A stretch of DNA of 15,106 nucleotides from Ruminococcus sp. (GCA_003446315.1 DMBA01000392.1:1-15106); one strand, 5' to 3'; numbered from the stretch's first letter, positions 7,029 through 14,933 are shown. Numbers and translations are program-made. Notes: generated by a model from the sequence alone, not told the origin.

Positions 7029-7747
7029 GCCAAAACTCCTTTTTCGTTTTCCGCTGCATCTTCCGGCTGACAAATCGCCCGCAGCACCGCTTCTTCTATC
7101 TGCAAGGTATCGTCATTTTCCGCAACGCATGCAAGCACCGGCACACCGGTCAGCGCTTCACACATCATCCTGTTATCTTCTTCCATCGGATCGCCTGCAT
7201 GAAACCGGTTCAGGATCAATCCCCTGACAGGCAGTCCGTGCGCTTTCATATAGGTACATGTCAGCACAACATTGTTGATGGTGCCAAGTCCGGCATCCGC
7301 AACGATCAGGCAGGGCAGTTCCAGTGCACGAATGATATCTTCCAGCATCAATTGCTGCGCATCATAGCGGATCGGGCAAACGATGCCGCCGCTGCCTTCT
7401 GCAATCACATATTCGTATTCCGCACAGAGGGCACGATAAGCCGCCGTGATCCGTTCCAGCTCCGCCGGATCTCCTTCCAGTTTCGCCGCAAGATGCGGAG
7501 ATACGGCATTTTCATAGACATACGGGCACATGGATGCGGTCGGCTGTGCAATGCCGGAAATCTCCTTTACTTTGACCGCATCGCCGGGAATGAGCCTGCC
7601 GTCTGCGCCGCGTTCATTTCCGCTGACGGCTGCCTTGAAATATGCCGGATTGCAGCCGCATGCACGCAGCTTCCTGACCAGCAATGCCGTCACATAGGTT
7701 TTGCCGATATCGGTACCGGTTCCCGTGATAAAAATGCCTTTATGCAT
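7025..7747 (-). CDS. bioD: Dethiobiotin synthetase
   Basis: BioD closes the ureido ring of dethiobiotin from diaminopelargonate, CO2 and ATP. The 240-residue protein opens with the P-loop GTGTDIGKT (9-17). Lys38 lies in a YFK motif where the family usually has a following proline (here alanine). SPHLAA (83-88) and EGSGGI (117-122) are further family marks, and LNRF (179-182) lies in the nucleotide region. The start is taken as ATG 7747 because AAAGGAG lies 8 bases upstream; the other ATG at 7753 is too close to it. The gene overlaps the end of bioB by 8 bases and the start of bioA by 4, as expected for coupled translation. Confidence 0.95.
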   Translation of the reverse strand: MHKGIFITGTGTDIGKTYVTALLVRKLRACGCNPAYFKAAVSGNERGADGRLIPGDAVKVKEISGIAQPTASMCPYVYENAVSPHLAAKLEGDPAELERITAAYRALCAEYEYVIAEGSGGIVCPIRYDAQQLMLEDIIRALELPCLIVADAGLGTINNVVLTCTYMKAHGLPVRGLILNRFHAGDPMEEDNRMMCEALTGVPVLACVAENDDTLQIEEAVLRAICQPEDAAENEKGVLA

Positions 7748-8714
7748 GTTCATTCTCCTTTGTTGCAAATCCGATCTCATGCAGCATGGCAATATCTTCC
7801 CGGATCCGGTTGCCGGACGTGGTCAGCATATCGCCGGTAATGGCGGCATTGACACCGGAACAAAATGCACGTTTTCCGCACTGTTCCATCAGATTTCGCC
7901 CTGCTGCCAGCCGGATATCCGCTTCCGGAATCAGGAAACGGAAGATGGCAGCCGTCCGCAGAATATCCGGTTCCGTGATCCGTTCCAGATGTTCCAGCGG
8001 TGTTCCTGCAATCGGAATCAGCGCATTGATCGGTACAGAGCGCACATGCAATTCCGAAAGCGTCAACGCCATATCTATGCGATCCTGCCATGTCTCCCCC
8101 ATCCCGATAATGCCGCCGGAACAGACTTCCAGTCCGGCAGCCTGCGCCCTGCGGATACAGGCGATCTTATCTGCAAAGGTATGCGTTGTGCAGATCATCG
8201 GGAAATAGCGTTCCGATGTCTCGATATTCGCATGATAGCGCGTCACGCCTGCTGCACGGAGCTGCCGGAATTGGGCTTCGGTCAGCAATCCGTGAGAAGC
8301 GCAGATTTCCATTTTTGTCTCACGGGCAAGCAGACGGTCTGCTTCCAGCGCTTTTTCAAAATCCGCATCGCTGAGTGTCCGTCCGGCGGTGACGATCGCA
8401 AAGCGGTCAACGCCTTTTGCTTCATGATGCCGGCACTCCGCCAGAATCTGCGCTGCATCCAGAAAACCATATTCCGTGATGCCGGTGCAATGATGCGCAG
8501 ACTGCGCACAGAATTTGCAGTTTTCGGAACATCGCCCGCTTCTGCCGTTGATGATGCTGCACAAATTGGCACGATTTCCGCAAAAATGCCGGCGCAGATT
8601 ATCCGCGCCTTTGCAGAGCACATCCAGATCCGTTTCCAGCAAAAATCCCAGCGAATCGCTGCGGGTCAGCCGTCTGCCGGCACAGATCTCATCCACAAGC
8701 TGCATGATATTCAT
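7740..8714 (-). CDS. bioB: Biotin synthase, radical SAM enzyme
   Basis: BioB inserts sulfur into dethiobiotin to form biotin. The 324-residue protein carries the radical-SAM triad C62-x3-C66-x2-C69 in RCSENCKFCAQSAHH. It also has ICASHGLL with Cys138 and VCSGGIIGMGET with Cys198 (matching E. coli Cys128 and Cys188), RYHANIETSERYF (159-171), and RLAAGR with Arg268 (matching Arg260). Where E. coli has RFCMGAAW with cluster ligand Cys97, this protein has RFAIVTAGR, without cysteine; an extra Cys285 lies in AFCSGVN. That pattern suggests the anaerobe (type II) biotin synthases with a different auxiliary cluster. ATG 8714 overlaps the bioY stop as ATGA and has AAAGGTGG 7 bases upstream. Confidence 0.96.
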   Translation of the reverse strand: MNIMQLVDEICAGRRLTRSDSLGFLLETDLDVLCKGADNLRRHFCGNRANLCSIINGRSGRCSENCKFCAQSAHHCTGITEYGFLDAAQILAECRHHEAKGVDRFAIVTAGRTLSDADFEKALEADRLLARETKMEICASHGLLTEAQFRQLRAAGVTRYHANIETSERYFPMICTTHTFADKIACIRRAQAAGLEVCSGGIIGMGETWQDRIDMALTLSELHVRSVPINALIPIAGTPLEHLERITEPDILRTAAIFRFLIPEADIRLAAGRNLMEQCGKRAFCSGVNAAITGDMLTTSGNRIREDIAMLHEIGFATKENEHA

Positions 8715-9238
8715 GATACAGCCACCTTTCGATTTAAGATCGGGATCAGGCGCTTGCCGAGCACAGCAGATAGTATGCACAGCACGATATCGCCCGGCAC
8801 CGCCAATACAAAGCAATATAAAACCAGATCGCGCAGCGTCAGCCCGTTTTGCAGCACCAGCCGGCTGATGCACCAGTCATATGCCATGCCCATCGCATAG
8901 ACCACCAGCAGCCCCGCAAAACAGCCCGTCAGCAGCCGCCGGTTGCTCAGTGCACCTGCATGCACGATCGAGCCGGTCAGATAAGAACCGGCAATAAAGC
9001 CAAGCAAATAGCCGAATGTCGGCTGAAGCACATAACCGATCCCGCCGCCGCCTGCAAAGACCGGCACACCGGCAAGCCCCAGCAGCACATAAACAGCGGA
9101 TGCCGCAGCCCCTTTTTTCGCGCCGAGCAATACGCCGGCAAGCGTTGTGAACAAAAACTGCAATGTAAACGGACAAACCGGCAGCGGGATCCGAATATAT
9201 GCCCCCGCCGTGATAAGTGCCGTAAACATCGCGGTCAT
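8711..9238 (-). CDS. bioY: Biotin ECF transporter S component
   Basis: BioY is the substrate-binding membrane subunit of the ECF biotin transporter and works with EcfA, EcfA' and EcfT encoded elsewhere. The 175-residue protein has about six hydrophobic helices and clear BioY marks: AYIRIPLPVCPFTLQ (13-27), LAGVLLGAKKGAAA (33-46) and VYVLLGLAGVPVFAGGGG followed by PTFGYLLGF. The ATG at 9238 has no good ribosome binding site, whereas AAAGGA at 9269-9274 sits 9 bases before an in-frame ATC (9257-9259), which would add seven residues (I/M-KTKDWV) and match the usual N-terminus length. The true start may therefore be 9259. First gene of the operon; it overlaps bioB by 4 bases. Confidence 0.93.
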   Translation of the reverse strand: MTAMFTALITAGAYIRIPLPVCPFTLQFLFTTLAGVLLGAKKGAAASAVYVLLGLAGVPVFAGGGGIGYVLQPTFGYLLGFIAGSYLTGSIVHAGALSNRRLLTGCFAGLLVVYAMGMAYDWCISRLVLQNGLTLRDLVLYCFVLAVPGDIVLCILSAVLGKRLIPILNRKVAVS

Positions 9239-9289
9239 GACCCAGTCTTTCGTTTTGATATTGCCACATCCTTTCGGTGAATTGCTTCT

Positions 9290-9318
9290 ATTATAGCATT
9301 TACGGCGTTATTTGTCAA
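9290..9318 (-). promoter_or_regulatory. Promoter of the bioYBDA operon
   Basis: A perfect consensus promoter on the minus strand: TTGACA (9313-9318), 17 bases, TATAAT (9290-9295), with the start near 9283. Its -35 box lies inside the BirA operator half-site, so binding of biotinyl-AMP-loaded BirA would block RNA polymerase. Confidence 0.93.
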
Positions 9319-9343
9319 CCTATCATTCGCAGCAGGGTGACAA
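9312..9343. promoter_or_regulatory. Predicted BirA operator
   Basis: TTGTCAACC (9312-9320), 14 bases, GGGTGACAA (9335-9343): an inverted repeat with eight of nine positions symmetrical. It fits the known BirA operator layout of bacteria (TTGTAAACC, spacer of 14-16, GGTTTACAA) with a G/C change in each half. Position over the -35 box of the biotin operon supports the call. The regulator gene birA is not in the window. Confidence 0.85.
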
Positions 9344-9430
9344 TAAACAGACTACTTTTACAAATCGTTAAAATAAGCGGCTTTTCACTGCACCGGCTTT
9401 GTGCAATGTCACAAATTGCAGCAAAATCGC

Positions 9431-9459
9431 TTGACTTCTTATTGCTTTTGTGTTATTAT
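9431..9459 (+). promoter_or_regulatory. Promoter of the nrtR-pncB unit
   Basis: TTGACT (9431-9436), 17 bases, TATTAT (9454-9459), with the start near 9466. The divergent bio promoter is about 120 bases away. Just upstream lie two overlapping short palindromes, TTTGTG-N6-CACAAA (9398-9415) and TGCAAT-N7-ATTGCA (9402-9420), of unknown meaning. Confidence 0.8.
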
Positions 9460-9476
9460 CATATTGTAAATAACAC
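9450..9476. promoter_or_regulatory. Probable NrtR operator palindrome
   Basis: GTGTTATT (9450-9457), 11 bases, AATAACAC (9469-9476): perfect 8-bp inverted arms covering the -10 box and the start of transcription. As NrtR proteins usually repress their own NAD-metabolism operon from such a site, this is the likely operator. The motif itself is not one I recall from the literature. Confidence 0.65.
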
Positions 9477-9491
9477 AGAGAGGTGATCCGA

Positions 9492-10307
9492 ATGGATACA
9501 GAAAAAGAATTCCTGTCACAATATAAACTCACGGACTACGAACGCCCGTCCGTCACAGCAGATGTGGCTGCTTTTACCATTCGTTCAGAAGATAAAGTCA
9601 GCTACCGGAAGAATCCGGAGCCGAAACTCCAGCTCCTGCTGATCCAAAGAGGCGGACATCCGTTCAAGGGACAGTGGGCGCTGCCGGGCGGCTTCCTGCA
9701 ACCGGATGAAACCATTGAAGCCTGCGCCCTGCGGGAAATACAGGAAGAAACCAATATCCTGCCGGTTTCACTGATGCCGGTCGGGGTATTCAGCACACCG
9801 GGGCGTGACCCCCGCGGCTGGATCATTTCAAACGCATATGTCTCGATCATCAGCGAGGATGCCGTGAAGCAGGTCGGGCAGGATGATGCCGCAGACGCAC
9901 AGTGGTTCACGGTCGATTTTCAGGCAGAAGAAGACGGCATCTTTCACCTCACACTGACCTGCGGAGACATGACGCTGCATGCCGTTCTTGCCGAGGAGCA
10001 GACCCGTTTCGGGCGCACTTCTTACCGGATCATCGAACGCGGCGGACTTGCATTCGATCACGCTTCGATCATCGCAGCGGCACTGACCGCACTTCGGACA
10101 GAAGCAAAGAATTATGATGCGATCTTTGATTTTCTGCCGGAAAAATTTACGCTTTCTGCCTTGCAGAAGGTACAGGAAACCATCATGAATATTTCTGTTC
10201 TGCCCGCAAATTTCCGGAGAATGGTCAGCGGGTATGTTGAAGAAACAGAGGAATATCTGCGCGGAGAAGGGCACCGTCCTGCAAAGCTCTACAGACGAAA
10301 AGCCTGA
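9492..10307 (+). CDS. nrtR: Nudix-winged-helix regulator of NAD metabolism
   Basis: The 271-residue protein has an N-terminal Nudix domain (about 20-170) and a C-terminal winged helix (about 205-271) ending in the NrtR-type run FDFLPEKFTLSALQKVQE (212-229), then NFRR and GHRPAKLYRR. The Nudix box is G67-x5-E73-x7-R81-E82-I-Q-E85-E86-T-N88: all acidic catalytic residues are kept but the usual glycine is asparagine. NrtR proteins sense ADP-ribose or related NAD products and repress NAD salvage or synthesis genes, which fits the pncB gene 36 bases downstream. It may still hydrolyse ADP-ribose. ATG 9492 follows GAGAGGTGAT; an in-frame GTG at 9483 lies within that site and is not favoured. Confidence 0.9.
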   Translation: MDTEKEFLSQYKLTDYERPSVTADVAAFTIRSEDKVSYRKNPEPKLQLLLIQRGGHPFKGQWALPGGFLQPDETIEACALREIQEETNILPVSLMPVGVFSTPGRDPRGWIISNAYVSIISEDAVKQVGQDDAADAQWFTVDFQAEEDGIFHLTLTCGDMTLHAVLAEEQTRFGRTSYRIIERGGLAFDHASIIAAALTALRTEAKNYDAIFDFLPEKFTLSALQKVQETIMNISVLPANFRRMVSGYVEETEEYLRGEGHRPAKLYRRKA

Positions 10308-10343
10308 ACAGCCGCATCACACAAAAAAACGGAGGGAATCATT

Positions 10344-11549
10344 ATGAAACTGGAACCGATCGTCATTTCGCTGCTGGACACTGATCTTTATAAGTTCAAC
10401 ATGGATCAGGTCATCTTCCACAAGCACACGGATCTGTGCGGACAGTATTATTTCAAGTGCCGCAATCAGGGCATCGTATTCACACCGGAAATGGTGCAGG
10501 AGATCAATGAACAGATCGACCACCTCTGCACGCTCCGCTTCACCAAAGAAGAACTGGATTATCTGCGCTCGATCCGGTTTATCAAGCGGGATTATGTCGA
10601 ATTCCTGCGGCTGTGGCATCCGATCCGGGATTATGTCACCGCAGAACTGGATGAAAACGGCGAACTGCGCATCGTTGTAGACGGCCCGCTGTTCTCGGCA
10701 ATGCAGTTTGAGATCTATCTGCTGGAAATTGTCAACGAAGTATATTTCAGAATGCAGTTTGATTACGAAAAACTGCGCAAATCGGCAGAAGAACGGCTGG
10801 ATGCCAAGATCAAAGCCCTGAATGACGGCACTTACACCTTCAAATTTGCCGAATTCGGCTGCCGCAGAAGACTCTCCCGTGAATGGGAAGATGTGGTAGT
10901 CAGAAGACTGGTGACCGAAACAGATAAATGTGTGGGCACATCCAATGTCTATCTTGCAATGAAATACAATGTCACCCCCATCGGCACCTATGCGCACGAA
11001 TTCGTCCAGATGTATCAGGGCATCGACTCGATCCCGCTTGCTTACACCAATCACTATGCCATGAAGGACTGGTATGACGAATATCAGGGCGATAACGGAA
11101 CAGCGCTCACGGATACCGTCACAACGGATCTGTTCCTGCTGGATTTCAACCGTTCGATGGTCAACAATTATACCGGTGTCCGGCATGACAGCGGTGACCC
11201 CTATGCATGGGGCGAAAAAATGATCGCACACTACAAAAAATACGGCGTTGACCCGAAAACCAAACTGCTGCTGTTCAGCGACAGCCTTGATTTCGACCGT
11301 GCACAAAAGCTGTATGAATACTTCTGCGGCAAAACGAAAGTATCGTTCGGAATCGGCACATTCTGCTCGAATGATACCGAAGAAAAAGCACTGAATATTG
11401 TCATCAAGCTCCAGTATGTCAACGGCAGACCGGTCGCCAAACTCTCGGATGATACCGGAAAGGCAATGTGCCGTGACGAAGACTATCTTGCTTATCTCAA
11501 GCGTTCTGTCGCGTTCCGTCTGAACAGTAACGGGATCGAAACGGAATAA
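10344..11549 (+). CDS. pncB: Nicotinate phosphoribosyltransferase
   Basis: PncB makes nicotinate mononucleotide from nicotinate and PRPP with ATP use, the entry step of NAD salvage (Preiss-Handler pathway). The 401-residue protein has the length of the E. coli-like form. Marks are LLDTDLYKFNMDQ (10-22), EFGCRRRLSRE (170-180), GTSNVYLA (198-205), GTYAHEF with His218 (the residue phosphorylated in this family), VRHDSGDPYAWGEK and LFSDSLDFDRA. GGAGGG at 10331-10336 gives a good start at ATG 10344. It is co-transcribed with nrtR and therefore probably controlled by it. A strong hairpin follows. Confidence 0.96.
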   Translation: MKLEPIVISLLDTDLYKFNMDQVIFHKHTDLCGQYYFKCRNQGIVFTPEMVQEINEQIDHLCTLRFTKEELDYLRSIRFIKRDYVEFLRLWHPIRDYVTAELDENGELRIVVDGPLFSAMQFEIYLLEIVNEVYFRMQFDYEKLRKSAEERLDAKIKALNDGTYTFKFAEFGCRRRLSREWEDVVVRRLVTETDKCVGTSNVYLAMKYNVTPIGTYAHEFVQMYQGIDSIPLAYTNHYAMKDWYDEYQGDNGTALTDTVTTDLFLLDFNRSMVNNYTGVRHDSGDPYAWGEKMIAHYKKYGVDPKTKLLLFSDSLDFDRAQKLYEYFCGKTKVSFGIGTFCSNDTEEKALNIVIKLQYVNGRPVAKLSDDTGKAMCRDEDYLAYLKRSVAFRLNSNGIETE

Positions 11550-11569
11550 GACGAAAACAGCAAAAACAA

Positions 11570-11600
11570 CGCCCCTAAGCGTATCATGCGCTTAGGGGCG
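11570..11600. terminator. Terminator between convergent pncB and GH43 genes
   Basis: CGCCCCTAAGCG (11570-11581) pairs perfectly with CGCTTAGGGGCG (11589-11600) around a 7-base loop. On the minus strand it is followed by GTTGTTTTTGCTGTTTT, so it should stop the glycosidase transcript well; on the plus strand the T run is weaker (ATTTT a few bases on). Confidence 0.85.
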
Positions 11601-11631
11601 AAATGATATTTTGGGGCATGTTCTTCTGCTG

Positions 11632-14600
11632 TTATGCCTTGAAGATCATGCGGACAAAGTTATAAATATGCGCGGTGATGCAGTTATCGCCGTGATAACC
11701 GCCTTCCACAACATGCCAGAGATGCGGTGTGCCGACTTTGTCAAACTCATTGTGATAGCCAAGCGGTGTATCCAGACGAACCACATTGTCATCCGTACCG
11801 CCGGTCAGCAGAATCAGGGACGGTGCAGCTTCCTCGCTCGACCACTTCCACGGGCCTTCCACAGCCGGTGCAGGGCAAATCGCGCCGATATAGCCAAACT
11901 TATCTGCATACTTCATGCCGATGCGCAGGGACTCTCTGCCGCCCATCGAGAAACCGGTGACTGCCGTATTTTCTCTGCCGGTCGCAACGCTGTATTTCTC
12001 CTCAATATGCGGCATCAGGCTGTCCACGATGTCATCCACAAAGTTGTCATAGCCCTGACTGGATTCATAATCGCCGAAATCGGTCGCTTTCTCCTTTGTC
12101 GCAGAGGTAAAGACCAGCGGCACGACCACGATCATCTCCTCTGCTTCGCCTTCTGCGATGGCATTGCAAATGATCTCCTTTGTACGGATCGGGGGATTAT
12201 TGCCGGTCAGGATCATGCGGTCTTCGTCCTCGAAGAAGCCGTGCAGGATATAAAGCACCGGATATTCCTTGCTGCTGTCATAATCCGGCGGCAGCATAAT
12301 ATTATACGGTTTCTGCTTATTTGCCTTCTTGGAGAAATAATATTCCTTCGTGATCTTACGATCCGGAACGCCGGATTTCAGCGTATGCGAACTATTCGGC
12401 TCATACATCACAAGGCTGTCCTTGACCGCCGCGGTATATTCCGTGATGGTGCGCATGGTGCCGGGTTCCCGCGGATCGGTGGTCTTTTCCGGATAATCCT
12501 TTGTTTTGCCCAGCAGATATTCCTGATACCACTCCAGATCGGCAGCATTGACCTTTCCGCTGCAATTGACATCCGCAGCACGGTCTTTTGCACCCTTTGC
12601 GGCAAGCTGCTTTGCGAGGGAGAAGTCCGCCGCATTGATCGTGCCGTCCTTGTTGACATCGCCCAGAATGAAGGTCGATTTGCCGGCACCCGGAATGGCA
12701 GTGCCTTCCGGCGCACCGATCATGTCATCAATGACGAAATCTGTTTTGCTGTCCTCTGTTTCCACATAGATGTACATATTGGAAGCATCTGCCGGAATGG
12801 TAAATGCAGGATTGGAGAGCTGCACCCACGCACCCTTGTCGATGGTATCCGAAGCGATCTTGGTATAGCGTGTCACGCCTTCCGCATCGTCATATTGCAA
12901 TGTGAAGTGGAACAAATCGGTATCGGTGCCCTTGTCATATTTCACATTGACGCTGAAGCTGTAGGTTTCGCCGGGCTTGCAGATCGCGCTGCTGAGTGCA
13001 TGCGAAGCGCCGTTCCATCCGGCTTCACGGTTTGTAGCAGCCAGAGCGCCGCTGCCCTGAAATGCATCGCTGCTCTGTGCGACTTTTGCACTGCCTCTGC
13101 CGGTAAAGTCATCCGTACCGGTTTCAAATCCCCAGTGGAACCAATAGCCGTCGGCATCCTGCACGCGCACGACCGGCTGATTCCACGCAGCGCGTTCATA
13201 GTCAAAATAGTCGATATCGGCATAACCGCCGGTTGTTTTGGTTGCATAGCTGTAAATGCCGCTGCGATAACCGGTAAAGAGCTTGAGGTCATAGGACATG
13301 CTCAGCGTATTGCCGATGGCAGTCCAACTGCTGCCGTCATAGGAATAATAGAATTTTGCTTTATCAATATTATTGGACACATTGAAGTTTCCGTCAACCG
13401 TATTGAAATTGAATTCGACTTTCAGGAAGACTTCCTTGCCGTTCATCGGCACCTGCTCAATGATCTTATTGGAGCTGGTGTTGATCTCATCGCCGCCGTT
13501 TTCCGCCATATAGACATAGCGGCTGCCGTTATCGGCAACATATACGCCGACATTGCCATAGCGGAACTGGAATGCAGAAAGGCCTGCATAGTCGCCCGCT
13601 TTCATGCCGGAAGAATCGAGCTTGATGACCGAAGAACAAGCAGGACCCTCTGTCCGCATAGTCAGTGTATTGCGGGCATGGAGCAATTCAGAGGCGGTGG
13701 ATTTATTGGTCAGGCGGAGCCAGCCCGGACGGTCTGTCACAGACCACGCGCTGTTATCCGGATTGTGATTCCACTGCCAAAGCAGACCGAGTTTATTGGC
13801 AGAATAGCTGAAATCGTCATCTGCTGCAAGTGCGGTGCCGGTATAGCCATCCGGCACGGTCAGAGTGACCGGTGCTTTGCCGCCCTTGCCCATCACAGGC
13901 CAGTCATTTTCCCATGTAAACGGGACGAGCACAGGCACACGCCCGACAGAGCCGTGATCTTGGAACAGCAAAGCATACCAATCGCCGTCCGGTGTGTCGA
14001 TCACGCCGCCCTGTGCAACGCCGCTGCCGTAAGTGCCAAGACCGGAATCCAGCACCTTCTGTCCTTCAAAGGTACCGGTCAGGCTCTTGCTGCGGTAGCA
14101 CAATTCGATTCTGCCGCTGCGGGAAGGCCATGCGATCACAAATACATAGTAATAATCGCCGATCTTATGGACATGCGAGCCTTCACCCGCAAGGTTATCC
14201 AGACCGGTTTTGAACAATGTTTTGTCCAGACCGCCCGCCTTGAATCCGGTCAGATCGTCATTGAATTCCTTGATCTTGATCTCACCGCCGCCGCCGTAAA
14301 CGAGATACTTTCTGCCGTCCGTATCGAACAGCATGGAAGCATCATGATACATACCGCGGATCTCGCTGCGCGTCCATGTTCCGTTCTCGATGTCATCGGT
14401 TCTGTAGACATAGGAATTACCGGTGCCGTAGCTGCCGAAGAATACATAGAATGTGCCGTTGGAATAGCGCAGAGAGGTTGCCCATTGTCCGTGTGCATAA
14501 TCATGTTCTCCGCCGGAAAGCGTCTGTTTTGCGCCGTCTGCGTAGGTGTCGTAGACATAGCCGCAGATCTCCCATGAAAACAGGTCTTTGGATTTCATGA

Positions 14601-14820
14601 TCGGAACGCCCGGTGAAAAATACATCGTCGTGCTGACCATGTAGTAGGTATCCCCGACGCGAATGATATCATCGTCAGGCACATCCGACCAGATGAACGG
14701 ATTTGCGATGGTTTCGCTTGCAGAAGCCTGCAAAGCAGGGATTTGCTGCGGCAGGGCGGTCAAAACGCCCAATGCACAGACCGCAGCGGTGCATGTGCTT
14801 AAAAATCTCCGGATTTTCAT
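11632..14820 (-). CDS. Secreted GH43-CBM22-dockerin-CE1 xylan enzyme
   Basis: The 1062-residue protein combines two activities against arabinoxylan. Order: signal peptide (1 to about 35); GH43 five-bladed propeller (about 38-310) with catalytic Asp in WSDVPDDD (45-51), Asp160 in HDASMLFD and Glu213 in GEGSHVHK; beta-sandwich (about 330-545); CBM22-like module (about 552-705: FHWGFE, WNGA); type I dockerin (about 718-772) with calcium loops DVNKDGTINAAD and DVNCSGKVNAAD; CE1 esterase (about 785-1062) with Ser958 in GFSMGG, Asp1010/1011 in GGTDDN and His1043 in GYHGDN. It probably removes arabinose or xylose plus feruloyl or acetyl groups, anchored to a cellulosome. ATG 14820 follows GGGGGA; ATG 14832 is possible but overlaps that site. 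The exact GH43 and CE1 specificity is not certain. Confidence 0.93.
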   Translation of the reverse strand: MKIRRFLSTCTAAVCALGVLTALPQQIPALQASASETIANPFIWSDVPDDDIIRVGDTYYMVSTTMYFSPGVPIMKSKDLFSWEICGYVYDTYADGAKQTLSGGEHDYAHGQWATSLRYSNGTFYVFFGSYGTGNSYVYRTDDIENGTWTRSEIRGMYHDASMLFDTDGRKYLVYGGGGEIKIKEFNDDLTGFKAGGLDKTLFKTGLDNLAGEGSHVHKIGDYYYVFVIAWPSRSGRIELCYRSKSLTGTFEGQKVLDSGLGTYGSGVAQGGVIDTPDGDWYALLFQDHGSVGRVPVLVPFTWENDWPVMGKGGKAPVTLTVPDGYTGTALAADDDFSYSANKLGLLWQWNHNPDNSAWSVTDRPGWLRLTNKSTASELLHARNTLTMRTEGPACSSVIKLDSSGMKAGDYAGLSAFQFRYGNVGVYVADNGSRYVYMAENGGDEINTSSNKIIEQVPMNGKEVFLKVEFNFNTVDGNFNVSNNIDKAKFYYSYDGSSWTAIGNTLSMSYDLKLFTGYRSGIYSYATKTTGGYADIDYFDYERAAWNQPVVRVQDADGYWFHWGFETGTDDFTGRGSAKVAQSSDAFQGSGALAATNREAGWNGASHALSSAICKPGETYSFSVNVKYDKGTDTDLFHFTLQYDDAEGVTRYTKIASDTIDKGAWVQLSNPAFTIPADASNMYIYVETEDSKTDFVIDDMIGAPEGTAIPGAGKSTFILGDVNKDGTINAADFSLAKQLAAKGAKDRAADVNCSGKVNAADLEWYQEYLLGKTKDYPEKTTDPREPGTMRTITEYTAAVKDSLVMYEPNSSHTLKSGVPDRKITKEYYFSKKANKQKPYNIMLPPDYDSSKEYPVLYILHGFFEDEDRMILTGNNPPIRTKEIICNAIAEGEAEEMIVVVPLVFTSATKEKATDFGDYESSQGYDNFVDDIVDSLMPHIEEKYSVATGRENTAVTGFSMGGRESLRIGMKYADKFGYIGAICPAPAVEGPWKWSSEEAAPSLILLTGGTDDNVVRLDTPLGYHNEFDKVGTPHLWHVVEGGYHGDNCITAHIYNFVRMIFKA

Positions 14821-14903
14821 AATTTCCCCCATTTCTTCTCATTTATATATTTGCGGATAGAACCATACACTGTTTGAGAGGTCAGATATACGGCTCCACA
14901 TCT

Positions 14904-14933
14904 ATCATACCAGAACACAATCGCAAATTTCAA
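14904..14933 (-). promoter_or_regulatory. Probable promoter of the GH43-CE1 gene
   Basis: On the minus strand TTGAAA (14928-14933), 18 bases, TATGAT (14904-14909), leaving a leader of about 75 bases. No catabolite or other operator was recognised. The rest of 14840-15020 holds no supported gene. Confidence 0.6.

Noticed and set aside
7701..8900. A 399-codon plus-strand frame across bioB
   Set aside because: It lies antisense to bioB and parts of bioD and bioY, which carry unmistakable family motifs.
9239..9500. A riboswitch between bioY and nrtR
   Set aside because: The leaders are only about 25-45 bases long, and operators explain control of both sides; no riboswitch fold was recognised.
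10317..11306. A 329-codon minus-strand frame opposite pncB
   Set aside because: It is a shadow of pncB, with no ribosome binding site or family resemblance.
11611..14577. A 988-codon open frame on the plus strand opposite the GH43-CE1 gene
   Set aside because: It is antisense to a gene with clear domains and catalytic motifs; its Arg, Ile and Cys-rich, low-complexity product matches no family and mirrors the codon bias of the real gene.
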